A stretch of 64,000 nt of DNA from Stenotrophomonas maltophilia (GTDB taxonomy: Bacteria > Pseudomonadota > Gammaproteobacteria > Xanthomonadales > Xanthomonadaceae). The DNA lies in contig NZ_NIVS01000002.1 in the NCBI RefSeq assembly GCF_002205165.1, positions 51,583 to 115,582 on the forward strand, given 5' to 3'. How positions within the stretch are numbered: position 1 is the stretch's first letter; each line of letters opens with the position of its first letter. This document shows positions 12,618-24,327 of this stretch, one piece after another. Both the position numbers and the translations under genes were made by a program. The notes beneath the pieces are model-generated. The model saw only the letters and a program-made list of their open reading frames with translations. It made no database searches and was not told the DNA's origin.

Positions 12618-12643
12618 GAAACCCGGCTTCGGCCGGGTTTTTC
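12618..12643 (+). terminator. Terminator of obgE
   Basis: GAAACCCGGC-ttc-GGCCGGGTTTTTC hairpin with a T-run, 21 bases after the obgE stop. Confidence 0.85.
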
Positions 12644-12694
12644 TGTGGTGCCGTCGTCACCGCCGACCGGGCTGGCCGCCCCGGATCGCAGGCA

Positions 12695-12724
12695 ACAAAA
12701 AACCCGGCCGGGGCCGGGCTTTTC
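12695..12724 (-). terminator. Terminator of rpsT
   Basis: AAAAAACCCGGCC-gg-GGCCGGGCTTTT. Read on the minus strand it is a stem followed by a six-T run, about 60 bases past the rpsT stop. obgE and rpsT converge here, each with its own terminator. Confidence 0.82.
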
Positions 12725-12740
12725 TCTGCGGCTGGATCGA

Positions 12741-12763
12741 AGCCACGCATGGCGTGGCTCTAC
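12741..12763 (-). repeat. SMAG-type REP element
   Basis: AGCCACGC-at-GGCGTGGCT followed by CTAC. On the minus strand this reads GTAG-AGCCACGCC-atgcGTGGCT, a classic SMAG repeat with a GTAG foot. It lies between the rpsT stop and its terminator. Confidence 0.75.
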
Positions 12764-12781
12764 GACACCCGCAGCGCCGTA

Positions 12782-13051
12782 TCAGGCGGCCTTGATGGCC
12801 TTGATGCGCGCGGTCAGGCGGCTCTTGTGGCGAGCAGCCTTGTTCTTGTGGATCAGACCACGCGAGCTGAAACGGTCGAGGATCGGCTGGGCAACAGCGA
12901 AGGCTGCCTCGGCGCCGGCGGCGTCATTGGCATCCAGAGCCTTGATCACCTTCTTGACAGCGGTGCGCAGCATCGAACGCTGAGCCGTATTGCGCGCGTT
13001 GCGCACGACGGTCTGCTTGGCGCGCTTCTTGGCGGACTTGATATTGGCCAC
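12782..13051 (-). CDS. rpsT: 30S ribosomal protein S20
   Basis: An 89-residue S20 starting [18 protein letters not shown], rich in Lys, Arg and Ala, with the C-terminal [16 protein letters not shown]. It binds the 5' domain of 16S rRNA. It stands alone and is divergent from murJ, with a strong promoter at 13100-13128. Confidence 0.98.
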   Translation of the reverse strand: MANIKSAKKRAKQTVVRNARNTAQRSMLRTAVKKVIKALDANDAAGAEAAFAVAQPILDRFSSRGLIHKNKAARHKSRLTARIKAIKAA

Positions 13052-13099
13052 AGTGGTGGTTTCCTGAAAAATCGGTGTAATGGGAACAGCAAGCTGGAA

Positions 13100-13128
13100 A
13101 GTATGATGGCTCGAAAAATGTACGTCAA
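13100..13128 (-). promoter_or_regulatory. Sigma-70 promoter of rpsT
   Basis: On the minus strand TTGACG (13128-13123), a 17-base spacer, then CATACT (13105-13100), about 50 bases before the rpsT start. Further TTGAC-like boxes lie just upstream, near the murJ ribosome site. Confidence 0.6.
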
Positions 13129-13152
13129 GTCAATTGTCAAGAGGGAACACGG

Positions 13153-14772
13153 GTGAGTTCACCAAGGATGTTGCGGGGCCTGCTGTCTTTCAGCAGCATG
13201 ACCATGATTTCGCGGGTGTTGGGGCTGGTTCGCGACCTGGTCATCACCACCACGTTCGGCACCAATGCGGTGACCGACGCCTTCTGGGTCGCCTTCCGGG
13301 TGCCCAATTTCCTGCGCCGGCTGTTCGCCGAGGGTTCGTTCGCCACCGCGTTCGTCCCGGTGTTCACGGAAGTGAAGGAAACCCGCTCGCATGCCGAACT
13401 GCGCGAGCTGATGTCGCGCGTGGCCGGTACCCTGGGCGGCGTGCTGCTGCTGGTCACCGCGCTGGCGCTGATCTTCGCGCCGCAGCTGGCGACCCTGTTC
13501 TCCAGCGGGGTGGATACCGACCCGGCCAAGCATGGCCTGCTGGTGGACCTGTTCCGGCTGACCTTCCCGTTCCTGCTGTTCGTCTCGTTGACCGCCTTGG
13601 CGGGCGGGGCGCTCAACAGTTTCCAGAAGTTCGCGATGCCGGCGCTGACCCCGGTCATCCTCAACCTGTGCATGATCGCCGGTGCGCTGTGGCTGGCCCC
13701 GCAGCTGGGCGGCACCCCGGAGAAGCAGATCCTGGCCCTGGGCTGGGCGGTCCTGGCGGCCGGCCTGCTGCAGCTGCTGTTCCAGCTGCCCTCGCTGAAG
13801 GGGATCAACCTGCTGACCCTGCCGCGCTGGGGCTGGGGGCATCCGGGCGTACGCAAGGTGCTGACCCTGATGGTGCCGACCCTGTTCGGCTCCTCCATCG
13901 CGCAGATCAACCTGCTGCTGGATACCGTCATCGCCGCCAAGCTGACCGACGGCTCGCAGTCCTGGCTGTCGCTGGCCGACCGCTTCCTTGAGCTGCCGCT
14001 GGGCGTGTTCGGGGTGGCGCTGGGCACGGTGATCCTGCCGGCGCTGGCCCGCCACCATGTCAGTACCGACAAGGCCGGCTTCTCCAGCGCGCTGGACTGG
14101 GGCCTGCGCACGACGCTGCTGATCGCCATCCCGGCCATGCTGGGGCTGCTGCTGCTGGCCGAGCCGCTGATCGCCACGGTCTTCCAGTACGGGCGCTTCA
14201 CCGCGTTCGATACCCGGATGACGGCGCTGTCGGTGTACGGCCTGAGCTTCGCGCTGCCGGCGTTCGCACTGCTCAAGGTGGTGCTGCCGGCCTTCTACGC
14301 GCGTCAGGACACCCGTACCCCGGTCCGCGCCGGCGTGGCGGCGCTGGTGGCCAACATGGTGTTCAACTTCATCCTGCTGGCCGTGCTGTACCAGGTGATG
14401 GTGCCCGAAGCGCTCAAGGCGCAGGGCGTGTGGGTCGCGCTGGGCAAGCAGCCCGGCCTGCATCTGGCGCTGGGTATCGCCAGCGCACTGTCCAGTTATC
14501 TGAACCTGGGCCTGCTCTGGTATTGGCTGGGCAAGACCGATGTCTACCAGCCCAAGCCGGGCTGGGGCGGCTATGTCACCAAGCTGGGGCTGGCCTGCCT
14601 GGCGATGGTGGCGGTGCTGCTGGGCCTGCGCTACGGGATGGCGGACTTCACCGGCATGGACAAATGGCACCGGATCGGCAACCTCGCGCTGCTGGTCGGT
14701 GGCGGCGGCCTGACCTACCTGGTGGCCCTGATCGCGATGGGCTTCCGCCCGCGCCACCTGCGGGAGCATTGA
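13153..14772 (+). CDS. murJ: Lipid II flippase
   Basis: A 539-residue MurJ/MviN of the MOP superfamily with about 14 membrane helices. It flips lipid II across the inner membrane during peptidoglycan synthesis. The N-terminal SMTMISRVLGLVRDLVI and FRVPNFLRRLFAEGSF segments are the family signature. The start is a GTG with GAGGG ten bases upstream; the next in-frame ATG codons are five and fifteen codons later. It heads the conserved run murJ-ribF-ileS-lspA-ispH. Confidence 0.95.
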   Translation: MSSPRMLRGLLSFSSMTMISRVLGLVRDLVITTTFGTNAVTDAFWVAFRVPNFLRRLFAEGSFATAFVPVFTEVKETRSHAELRELMSRVAGTLGGVLLLVTALALIFAPQLATLFSSGVDTDPAKHGLLVDLFRLTFPFLLFVSLTALAGGALNSFQKFAMPALTPVILNLCMIAGALWLAPQLGGTPEKQILALGWAVLAAGLLQLLFQLPSLKGINLLTLPRWGWGHPGVRKVLTLMVPTLFGSSIAQINLLLDTVIAAKLTDGSQSWLSLADRFLELPLGVFGVALGTVILPALARHHVSTDKAGFSSALDWGLRTTLLIAIPAMLGLLLLAEPLIATVFQYGRFTAFDTRMTALSVYGLSFALPAFALLKVVLPAFYARQDTRTPVRAGVAALVANMVFNFILLAVLYQVMVPEALKAQGVWVALGKQPGLHLALGIASALSSYLNLGLLWYWLGKTDVYQPKPGWGGYVTKLGLACLAMVAVLLGLRYGMADFTGMDKWHRIGNLALLVGGGGLTYLVALIAMGFRPRHLREH

Positions 14773-14795
14773 TCCGGGGGCAGCCCGGCTATACT
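14769..14795 (+). promoter_or_regulatory. Possible ribF promoter
   Basis: TATACT (14790-14795) with a poor -35 candidate (TTGATC, 15-base spacer) overlapping the murJ stop. The 75-base gap before ribF suggests separate transcription of ribF-ileS-lspA, but the match is weak. Confidence 0.35.
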
Positions 14796-14847
14796 TCATG
14801 GCTATCTCTTGCAAAGCATCGGCCCTGGTGGGCCGCATTCCACGTAG

Positions 14848-15791
14848 ATGAGCAGGCTGTTTAGAAGCGTCGAAGGCGGGCAGTTGTTCCCGCACGGAAG
14901 CGTGGTCTGCATCGGCGCATTCGACGGCCTGCACCTGGGTCATCGTGCGTTGGTGCGCCACGCGGTTTCGCGCGCGCGCGCGCTGGGCGTGGCCGCCGTG
15001 GCGGTGGCCTTCGAGCCGCTGCCGCGCGAGTACTTCGCCCAGGGCGAGCCGCCGCCGCGGTTGACCCTGGCCCGTGACAAGGTCGCGATGCTGCGCGAAC
15101 TCGGCGTGGATGCGATCGGCCTGCTGCGCTTCGATGCGCGCATGGCCGCGATGCAGGCCGAGGAATTCGTCGAGCAGTTGCTGGTGCAGCGCCTGAGCGC
15201 GCGTGAAGTGTGGATCGGGCCGGAGTTCTGCTTCGGCAACCGGCGCAAGGGCGATCTGGCCCTGCTGCAGGCGATGGGCCGCGAGCGTGGCTTCAGTGCG
15301 GGCGAGATCGAGCCGGTGGATCTGCACGGTGAGCGCATCTCCAGCACCCGCATCCGCCAGCTGCTGCGCGCCGGTGATTTCCGTCATGCCGGCGATCTGC
15401 TGGGCAGGCCGTATACGATTGGGGGCAGGGTAGTGCGCGGCCGCCAGTTGGGCCGTACGCTGGGCTTCCCGACGGCCAACCTGCGCTTCCCGAAGACGCC
15501 GGCGCTGTCGGGGATCTACGCCACCTGGGTCCACGGTGTGTTCGACCAGCCGTGGCCGTCGGTCTCCAGCTTCGGTACGCGCCCCACCGTGGATGGCGTG
15601 GAGCCGCTGCTGGAAGCGCACCTGTTTGATTTCCAGGGCGACCTGTACGGTCGCCACATCGATGTCGAATTCGTCGCCAAGTTGCGCGACGAAGAAAAGT
15701 TCCACGATCTGGCCGCGTTGACCGACCAGATGCACCGTGACGCCGAACAGGCCCGTCACATCCTTTCCGAACACAGATTGCGAGCCACTGC

Positions 15792-15795
<4 letters not shown>
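14848..15795 (+). CDS. ribF: Bifunctional riboflavin kinase/FAD synthetase
   Basis: A 315-residue enzyme making FMN and then FAD from riboflavin. The N-terminal adenylyltransferase half shows [13 protein letters not shown] (HxGH-type nucleotidyltransferase motif), [15 protein letters not shown] and [10 protein letters not shown]. The C-terminal kinase half shows [24 protein letters not shown] and [13 protein letters not shown]. The length is normal. The stop overlaps the ileS start codon (GTGA), so the two are translationally coupled. Confidence 0.96.
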
Positions 15796-18622
<2,827 letters not shown>

Positions 18623-18623
<1 letters not shown>

Positions 18624-19129
18624 TGGCCGCCGCCCGTCCGCGTCCGAACGCGCTGATCTGGCTGCTGCTGTCGGCGGCGATCATCATCGCCGACCAGTGG
18701 AGCAAGGCCTGGGTGCTGTCCAGCCTGCCCGAGTACGAGCCGGTGGTGGTCATCGAGGGCTTCTGGAACTGGTACCGCACCTACAACACCGGTGCCGCAT
18801 TCAGCTTCCTGAGCGATGCCGGTGGCTGGCAGCTGTGGTTCTTCACCGCACTGGCGGTGGGCATCAGCGGCCTGATGGCCTACTGGATGTGGGGCACCGC
18901 GCGCGGTGCCTGGCGCAGCGCCGTGCCTTACGCGCTGGTGATCGGCGGGGCGATCGGCAACGTGATCGACCGCCTCATGCACGGTCATGTGGTCGACTTC
19001 ATCCAGTGGCATATCGGGGACCATTACTGGCCCTCGTTCAACATCGCCGATTCGGCGATCGTGCTGGGCGCGGTGGGTATCGCCCTGTTCGGCCTGTTCG
19101 ACGGCAAGGCTGCCAAAAAAGCGGGATAA
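18623..19129 (+). CDS. lspA: Lipoprotein signal peptidase II
   Basis: A 168-residue inner-membrane aspartic protease with four helices that cleaves prolipoproteins before the lipidated Cys. The catalytic aspartates are in [10 protein letters not shown] and FNIADSAIV, and the conserved NTGAAFSFL is present. The ATG overlaps the ileS stop (TGATG). The frame is open further upstream but lies inside ileS. Confidence 0.97.
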
Positions 19130-19182
19130 TTCCCTCCTGTATCCGTAACAACCCGGCTCACGCCGGCCGGAGTATCTGACCG

Positions 19183-20133
19183 ATGGATGTGTTGCTCGCC
19201 AATCCGCGTGGTTTCTGTGCCGGTGTCGATCGTGCGATCGAGATCGTCAAGCGCGCGATCGAGACCCTGGGTGCGCCGATCTACGTGCGCCACGAGGTAG
19301 TGCACAACCGGTTCGTGGTCGATGACCTCAAGGCCCGCGGCGCGATCTTCGTCGAAGAACTCGACGAAGTGCCGGACGACAACACGGTGATCTTCAGCGC
19401 CCACGGCGTGTCCCAGGCCGTGCGCCAGGAAGCCGACCGCCGCGGCCTGAAGGTGTTCGACGCGACCTGCCCGCTGGTCACCAAGGTGCACCTGGAAGTG
19501 GCCCGGCACTGCCGCGCCGGCCGCGACGTGGTGCTGATCGGCCACGCCGGCCACCCGGAAGTGGAAGGCACGATGGGCCAGTGGAGCCGCGAGCGCGGTA
19601 CTGGCCAGATCTACCTGGTGGAGGATGTGGACGACGTCGCTACGCTGGTCATCGACCAGCCGGAGAACTTCGCCTACACCACCCAGACTACGCTCTCGGT
19701 GGATGACACCCGCGGCATCATCGAAGCGCTGCGCACCCGCTTCCCGGCGATGCAGGGCCCGAAGAACGATGACATCTGCTACGCCACGCAGAACCGCCAG
19801 GACGCTGTGCGCGACCTGGCCAAGTGTTGCGATCTGGTGCTGGTGGTCGGCTCGCCGAACAGCTCCAACTCCAACCGCCTGAGTGAACTGGCGCGCCGTG
19901 ATGGCGTGGAGTCCTACCTGATCGACGGTGCCGACGAGATCGATCCGGCATGGGTCGCCGGCAAGAAGCACATCGGCCTGACCGCCGGTGCCTCGGCCCC
20001 GCAGGTGCTGGTGGATGGCGTGATCGCGCGGCTGAAGGAACTCGGTGCCACCGGGGTCGGCGAACTGGAGGGCGAGCCGGAATCGATGGTGTTCGCGCTG
20101 CCGAAGGAACTGCGGCTGCGGTTGGTCGACTGA
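19183..20133 (+). CDS. ispH: 4-hydroxy-3-methylbut-2-enyl diphosphate reductase
   Basis: A 316-residue IspH/LytB, the last step of the MEP pathway, making IPP and DMAPP. The three Fe-S cluster cysteines are in [18 protein letters not shown] and ICYATQNRQ, with the catalytic Glu in the [20 protein letters not shown] region. It lies 53 bases after lspA and has its own ribosome site (CCGGAG). It is the end of the murJ-ispH run. Confidence 0.97.
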   Translation: MDVLLANPRGFCAGVDRAIEIVKRAIETLGAPIYVRHEVVHNRFVVDDLKARGAIFVEELDEVPDDNTVIFSAHGVSQAVRQEADRRGLKVFDATCPLVTKVHLEVARHCRAGRDVVLIGHAGHPEVEGTMGQWSRERGTGQIYLVEDVDDVATLVIDQPENFAYTTQTTLSVDDTRGIIEALRTRFPAMQGPKNDDICYATQNRQDAVRDLAKCCDLVLVVGSPNSSNSNRLSELARRDGVESYLIDGADEIDPAWVAGKKHIGLTAGASAPQVLVDGVIARLKELGATGVGELEGEPESMVFALPKELRLRLVD

Positions 20134-20330
20134 CGCTGCACCGCGGCTGCTTGCTGCACGATCCTTGCTGCCAGCCTATGGCGGCATCTCTGGCCGCTTG
20201 GCATCCTGAAGAACGGCACTTGACGGTGTTGCTCGCTCCCCTTGAGCATCCTCTGCGACGCAGCGTGTACCGCATGGCGTTGCAAGGAGCGGCTGTGCCG
20301 CGATGGATCGAGCCACACAAGGAGTGAAGG

Positions 20331-21158
20331 ATGAGCAAGCAAGCCGTACCGGCGAATGGGCCGATGGCAATGAACGGTGCCCTCCATGAGGGCATCGCCC
20401 AGGACGATGCCGCGGCCCGTCTGGTGGATCAACTGCATGCCCAGAATCGCCTGTTGAAACTGGTGTTGGGCGGCGTGCTGACCGTAGGTGGGGCGCTGGT
20501 ATTGATGGGCGCACGCACGCCACCGTCGCGCGTCGCGTTCGACGAGATCGATGTGGCGAAAATCAACATTGTCGGCGCCGATGGTGCCAGATCCATGGTC
20601 ATCGCAGCACGCGGACTGCTGCCCGAGCCGATCATTGATGGGAAAAAAGTCCACAGCAGCCGTAGTGCCATGCCAGGCATGTTGTTCTACAACGGTGTAG
20701 GCGATGAAGTGGGCGGATTGATCTACGACGGCAAGCTGGATGACAAGGGCAAGCCCAGCGGTGGCGTCCACCTGTCAATGGACCGCTTCGGCGGCGACCA
20801 GCAGCTGGCCGTGCATCATTACGAGTCCAACGGGCACATGGAGACCGGGCTGTCGGTCTACGATCGCGGATTGCACAAGGCGTATGACGCGCTCTACCAG
20901 CAGTACAAGGATGCACCGGCCGGGCCGGAGAAGCAGGCCCTTCGCCAGAAGTGGAAAGAGGCCGGCGGCGAGCAGACGCAGCGCCTGTTCGTTGGACGCA
21001 CCCGCGGGGATTCCTCGGCGCTGATCCTGGCCGATGCCGCGGGTCGGCCACGCATCATGATGACGGTCAGCCCCAGCGGTGAACCGTCGCTTGCGTTCAT
21101 GGATGACAAGGGCAACGTCACCCAACAGCTCCCGCAGGTGGCAGGCACCACGCCGTAA
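20331..21158 (+). CDS. Membrane-anchored protein of unknown function
   Basis: A 275-residue protein. A polar N-terminus of about 45 residues is followed by one membrane helix (LLKLVLGGVLTVGGALVLMGA, residues about 43-63). The remaining roughly 210 residues are probably periplasmic and beta-rich, with recurring short units of the type 'ADGARSMVI', 'DAAGRPRIMM', 'DDKGNVTQQL' (Asp-x-x-Gly-x-x turns), and a charged helical insert near residues 180-215 (YQQYKDAPAGPEKQALRQKW). The start is fixed by AAGGAG seven bases before the ATG. I do not recognise the family. The 197 bases before it hold no clear promoter, and neighbours give no clue. Confidence 0.7.
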   Translation: MSKQAVPANGPMAMNGALHEGIAQDDAAARLVDQLHAQNRLLKLVLGGVLTVGGALVLMGARTPPSRVAFDEIDVAKINIVGADGARSMVIAARGLLPEPIIDGKKVHSSRSAMPGMLFYNGVGDEVGGLIYDGKLDDKGKPSGGVHLSMDRFGGDQQLAVHHYESNGHMETGLSVYDRGLHKAYDALYQQYKDAPAGPEKQALRQKWKEAGGEQTQRLFVGRTRGDSSALILADAAGRPRIMMTVSPSGEPSLAFMDDKGNVTQQLPQVAGTTP

Positions 21159-21298
21159 AACGAGGCAGAGCGCAGGCCAAGTGGCGCACGGCCTGCGCTT
21201 TGCCTGTTGTGGCTGCTTTCCCCTGCATTACCTTTGGCCATGGGGCAGGGCGGTAACAGAGGACTAGGATCGAGGCTTCCCCTGCTGGAGCCTGCCTG

Positions 21299-23179
21299 AT
21301 GAAGATGCGTGCCATTGCCCTGTCCGTGTTGCTGGCCGTGTCCGCCACCGGCGTGCAGGCGCAGACACCGCCGCCGCAGGACGTGGCCTACCCGGGCCTG
21401 CTGCGCATCGACGTGGACGCGCGCGACATCGGCCGACGCATCTTCAAGGTCAAGGCCACGGTGCCGGCCAAACCCGGCCCGCTGACCCTGCTGTACCCGC
21501 AGTGGCTGCCGGGGGCGCACTCGCCGAGTGGCCCGATCGACAAGCTCGCCGGCCTGGTTGTCACCGCCAATGGCAAGCCACTGCAGTGGACGCGCGATCA
21601 GTACGACGTCTATGCCTTCACCGTGGACGTGCCGCAGGGCGCCAGCGAAGTGGTGGCCGAGTTCAAGTTCCTGTCCTCGCAGGGCAACCAGGGCCGCGTG
21701 GTGATGACCCCGGACATGCTCAACCTGCAGTGGAATGCCAATTCGCTGTACCCGGCCGGGGTGATCACGCGCAACATCCAGGCGCAGGCCACCGTCACGC
21801 TTCCGCCGGGCTGGTCGTACGCCACCGCGCTGGATACCGAGCGCCGCGAAGGCGACACCGTGGTGTTCAAGCCGATCAGCTACGACCATCTGGTCGACTC
21901 GCCGCTGTTCGCCGGCCGCCACTTCCAGCGCTTCGATCTGGACCCCGGTGCGAAGGTACCGGTGCACCTGAATGTCTTCGCCGATGAGGCCACATCGCTG
22001 GCGGCCAAGCCCGAGCAGATCCAGGCGCATCGCGCGCTGGTACAGCAGATGTACAAGCTCTACGGCGCACGCCACTTCGACCGCTACGAGTTCCTGCTTG
22101 CGCTGACCGACAAGCTTGGCGGTATCGGCCTGGAGCACCAGCGCTCCAGCGAGAACAGCGGCGACACCGGCTACTTCACCGAGTGGGACAAGACCTGGCT
22201 GGGCCGCGATCTGCTGCCACACGAGTTCAATCACTCCTGGAACGGCAAGTACCGTCGTGGCGCCGATCTGACCACGGCCAACTTCAACGTGCCGATGGGC
22301 GACAGCCTGCTGTGGCTGTACGAAGGCCAGACCCAGTTCTGGGGCCAGGTGCTGGCCGCGCGCTCCGGCCTGTGGAGCCCGCAACAGACGCGCGATGTGC
22401 TGGCCAATGTGGCCGGTACCTATGATCGCGGTCGCCCCGGCCTGGCCTGGCGCAACCTGCAGGACACCACCAACGACCCGACCATCGCCCAGCGCCGCGC
22501 CCTGGCGTTCCGCAACTATCAGATGAGCGAGGACTACTACTCCGGCGGCCAGATGGTGTGGCTGGAGGTGGACGGCAAGCTGCGCGCGCTGACCGGCAAC
22601 AAGCGCGGCCTGGACGACTTCGCCAAAGCGTTCTTCGGCATGAACGACGGTGACTGGAACGTCCATCCGTACACCTTCGAGGAGGTGGTGAGCACGCTCA
22701 ACGGTGTGGCGCCGTTCGACTGGGCCCGCTTCCTGCGCGAGCGCCTGGACGGGCACGGGCCGCTGACCGGCGGCCTGGAAGCGGCGGGCTGGAGACTGGT
22801 CTACACCGATACGCCGAACGCGGCCTTCAAGGCGCAGGAAACCCGCGCCAAGAACAGCAACCTGCTGTACTCCATCGGCCTGTCGGTCAGCGAGACCGGC
22901 TACATCGGCGATGTGCTGTGGGACAGCCCGGCCTTCAATGCCGGCCTGATTCCCGGCATGAGCGTGGTGGCGCTCAATGGCCGCGTGTTCAAGGCAGAGC
23001 AGTTGAAGGAGGCGATCACCGCGGCCAAGACCGACAAGGCGCCGCTGACGCTGCTGGTGAAGAGCTTTGATCGCATCGATACGGTGACGCTGGAGTACCA
23101 CGACGGGCTGAAGTACCCGTCGCTGGAGCGCATCGCAGGCAAGCCCGATCGCTTGGCGGAGCTGTGGAAAGCGCGGTGA
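21299..23179 (+). CDS. M61-family (glycyl aminopeptidase-like) exported metallopeptidase with PDZ domain
   Basis: A 626-residue exported zinc peptidase. Signal peptide at residues 1-21 (MKMRAIALSVLLAV...VQA), then a beta-rich N-terminal M61 domain, the zinc motif HEFNH at residues 308-312, and the downstream WLYEGQTQFWG with the third ligand Glu. A C-terminal PDZ-like module begins around residue 525 (SNLLYSIGLSV, AFNAGLIPGMSVVALNGR). M61 enzymes remove N-terminal Gly/Ala from peptides; here the enzyme works in the periplasm. It stands alone, 140 bases after the preceding gene. Confidence 0.9.
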   Translation: MKMRAIALSVLLAVSATGVQAQTPPPQDVAYPGLLRIDVDARDIGRRIFKVKATVPAKPGPLTLLYPQWLPGAHSPSGPIDKLAGLVVTANGKPLQWTRDQYDVYAFTVDVPQGASEVVAEFKFLSSQGNQGRVVMTPDMLNLQWNANSLYPAGVITRNIQAQATVTLPPGWSYATALDTERREGDTVVFKPISYDHLVDSPLFAGRHFQRFDLDPGAKVPVHLNVFADEATSLAAKPEQIQAHRALVQQMYKLYGARHFDRYEFLLALTDKLGGIGLEHQRSSENSGDTGYFTEWDKTWLGRDLLPHEFNHSWNGKYRRGADLTTANFNVPMGDSLLWLYEGQTQFWGQVLAARSGLWSPQQTRDVLANVAGTYDRGRPGLAWRNLQDTTNDPTIAQRRALAFRNYQMSEDYYSGGQMVWLEVDGKLRALTGNKRGLDDFAKAFFGMNDGDWNVHPYTFEEVVSTLNGVAPFDWARFLRERLDGHGPLTGGLEAAGWRLVYTDTPNAAFKAQETRAKNSNLLYSIGLSVSETGYIGDVLWDSPAFNAGLIPGMSVVALNGRVFKAEQLKEAITAAKTDKAPLTLLVKSFDRIDTVTLEYHDGLKYPSLERIAGKPDRLAELWKAR

Positions 23180-23424
23180 GTGCGCTGGACCGTGATCGCT
23201 CGACGCACGATGGGTCACGCCTCTGCAGCCAGTCCGGAGTGGACAGGGGGGCGTCTTCACCGTCGGGCGCGTTTATCCAGCAATGGACTTCAGTACAGGC
23301 TGAGACGTGCGCGGTTCTGGCAGATCGTCAAGCTACCGTCGCCCACCTGGCTCACCGAATCGAAGGACATGGCAATGCTGGAGCGGACGGGGAGGGCAGC
23401 AAGTCTGTCCTCCCTCCGTTACCA

Positions 23425-24045
23425 TCATTCGTCGTCACCGTCTCCCAGCTCTGCTGCACCACTATCTTCCAGCTGCGCTGCAGTGGCGACCAATTGCCAG
23501 CGGGTATCCTTGACATTCCAAGGAAGGGCCTCCTGCTTTCTCAACAATCTGAATTCGCCGCCGCGGAATGCATAGGTGCGCAACTGCGTGAAGTGTCGAG
23601 TCCGGCCTCTGATCTCGAACTGGATGACGAATGCGATGAGTTGCCCATCGGACGTCCACTGGCGCTGGATGCTCTCCAGATTCGCATCATGGTGTCGAAT
23701 GTCGCTATAGCCGACGTAGACGGACAGCGCCTCCGGATCGAGCTTCGAGGCATTGCTCAACTTCTGTATCTCATTGACGCGCGCTTCAAAGCGCGGTTGG
23801 ATCCATTCCCACTCAACCTTGGCCCAGCTCCGACGTTTTGCGGTCTGGATGACTGCATCCGTTCGATTGCCCGTTTCAAAACAAGTGAAGTAGCCCAGCA
23901 GATCAGCAGCCTGCTTTATCACTGATGCAATGTGCGTCGTCCACACCGCCCGCCGCCCAAAATCGGTGTGCACGGGAGTGATTGGAAAGTCGCGGAACCA
24001 CAGGGTATTGAAGAGACTGACGAGATCCCTCTCTCGACGATTCAT
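23425..24045 (-). CDS. Protein of unknown function with a weak nuclease-like core motif
   Basis: A 206-residue protein with no signal or membrane helix. The ribosome site AGGAAG lies nine bases before the ATG. The sequence is clearly lower in GC, and richer in third-position A/T, than its neighbours, which suggests later arrival. The core reads E57-T-G-N-R-T-D63-A-V followed by K-V-E78-W-E80-W. The spacing of Asp and Glu resembles a PD-(D/E)XK nuclease core, but the usual Lys is Glu, so catalysis is doubtful. The C-terminus is acidic (ELGDGDDE). It sits downstream of trehalase in the same direction. The 245 bases between it and the M61 gene show nothing I can name. Confidence 0.6.
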   Translation of the reverse strand: MNRRERDLVSLFNTLWFRDFPITPVHTDFGRRAVWTTHIASVIKQAADLLGYFTCFETGNRTDAVIQTAKRRSWAKVEWEWIQPRFEARVNEIQKLSNASKLDPEALSVYVGYSDIRHHDANLESIQRQWTSDGQLIAFVIQFEIRGRTRHFTQLRTYAFRGGEFRLLRKQEALPWNVKDTRWQLVATAAQLEDSGAAELGDGDDE

Positions 24046-24254
24046 TTGATGCTTCCTTTCATGGTTTGGGGATAAACAGAACTGGTAACGGCTCGGGCGC
24101 GAAAAACCTTAGCCTGCAGTAGTTTCTCTGTATCGAAGTGTGTGACGTCGGCGAAACGGCGCCAGATGTCCACGCAAGGATCCCATGTAGGTATCGCACA
24201 CGTTGAGATGCGCTCAAGCAAGGAGCACCCGTGGATGCGGATGGGAATGTGCAT
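24042..24254 (-). CDS. Possible small ORF upstream of the unknown 206-residue gene
   Basis: 70 codons whose stop overlaps the next start by four bases (ATGA), which hints at coupling. There is no ribosome site before its ATG, the protein (MHIPIRIHGCSLLERIS...) matches nothing I know, and the overlapped gene has its own good ribosome site. It could be chance or the remnant of a longer gene. The surrounding 24046-24327 gap is lower in GC and holds no other signal. Confidence 0.25.
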   Translation of the reverse strand: MHIPIRIHGCSLLERISTCAIPTWDPCVDIWRRFADVTHFDTEKLLQAKVFRARAVTSSVYPQTMKGSIK

Positions 24255-24327
24255 CTGCTACAGCGCTCTCCAGCAGTGGGGCAGAGAGTGAACGTCGAAA
24301 AACGTACGCAGAACATAGGTGGCTAGC

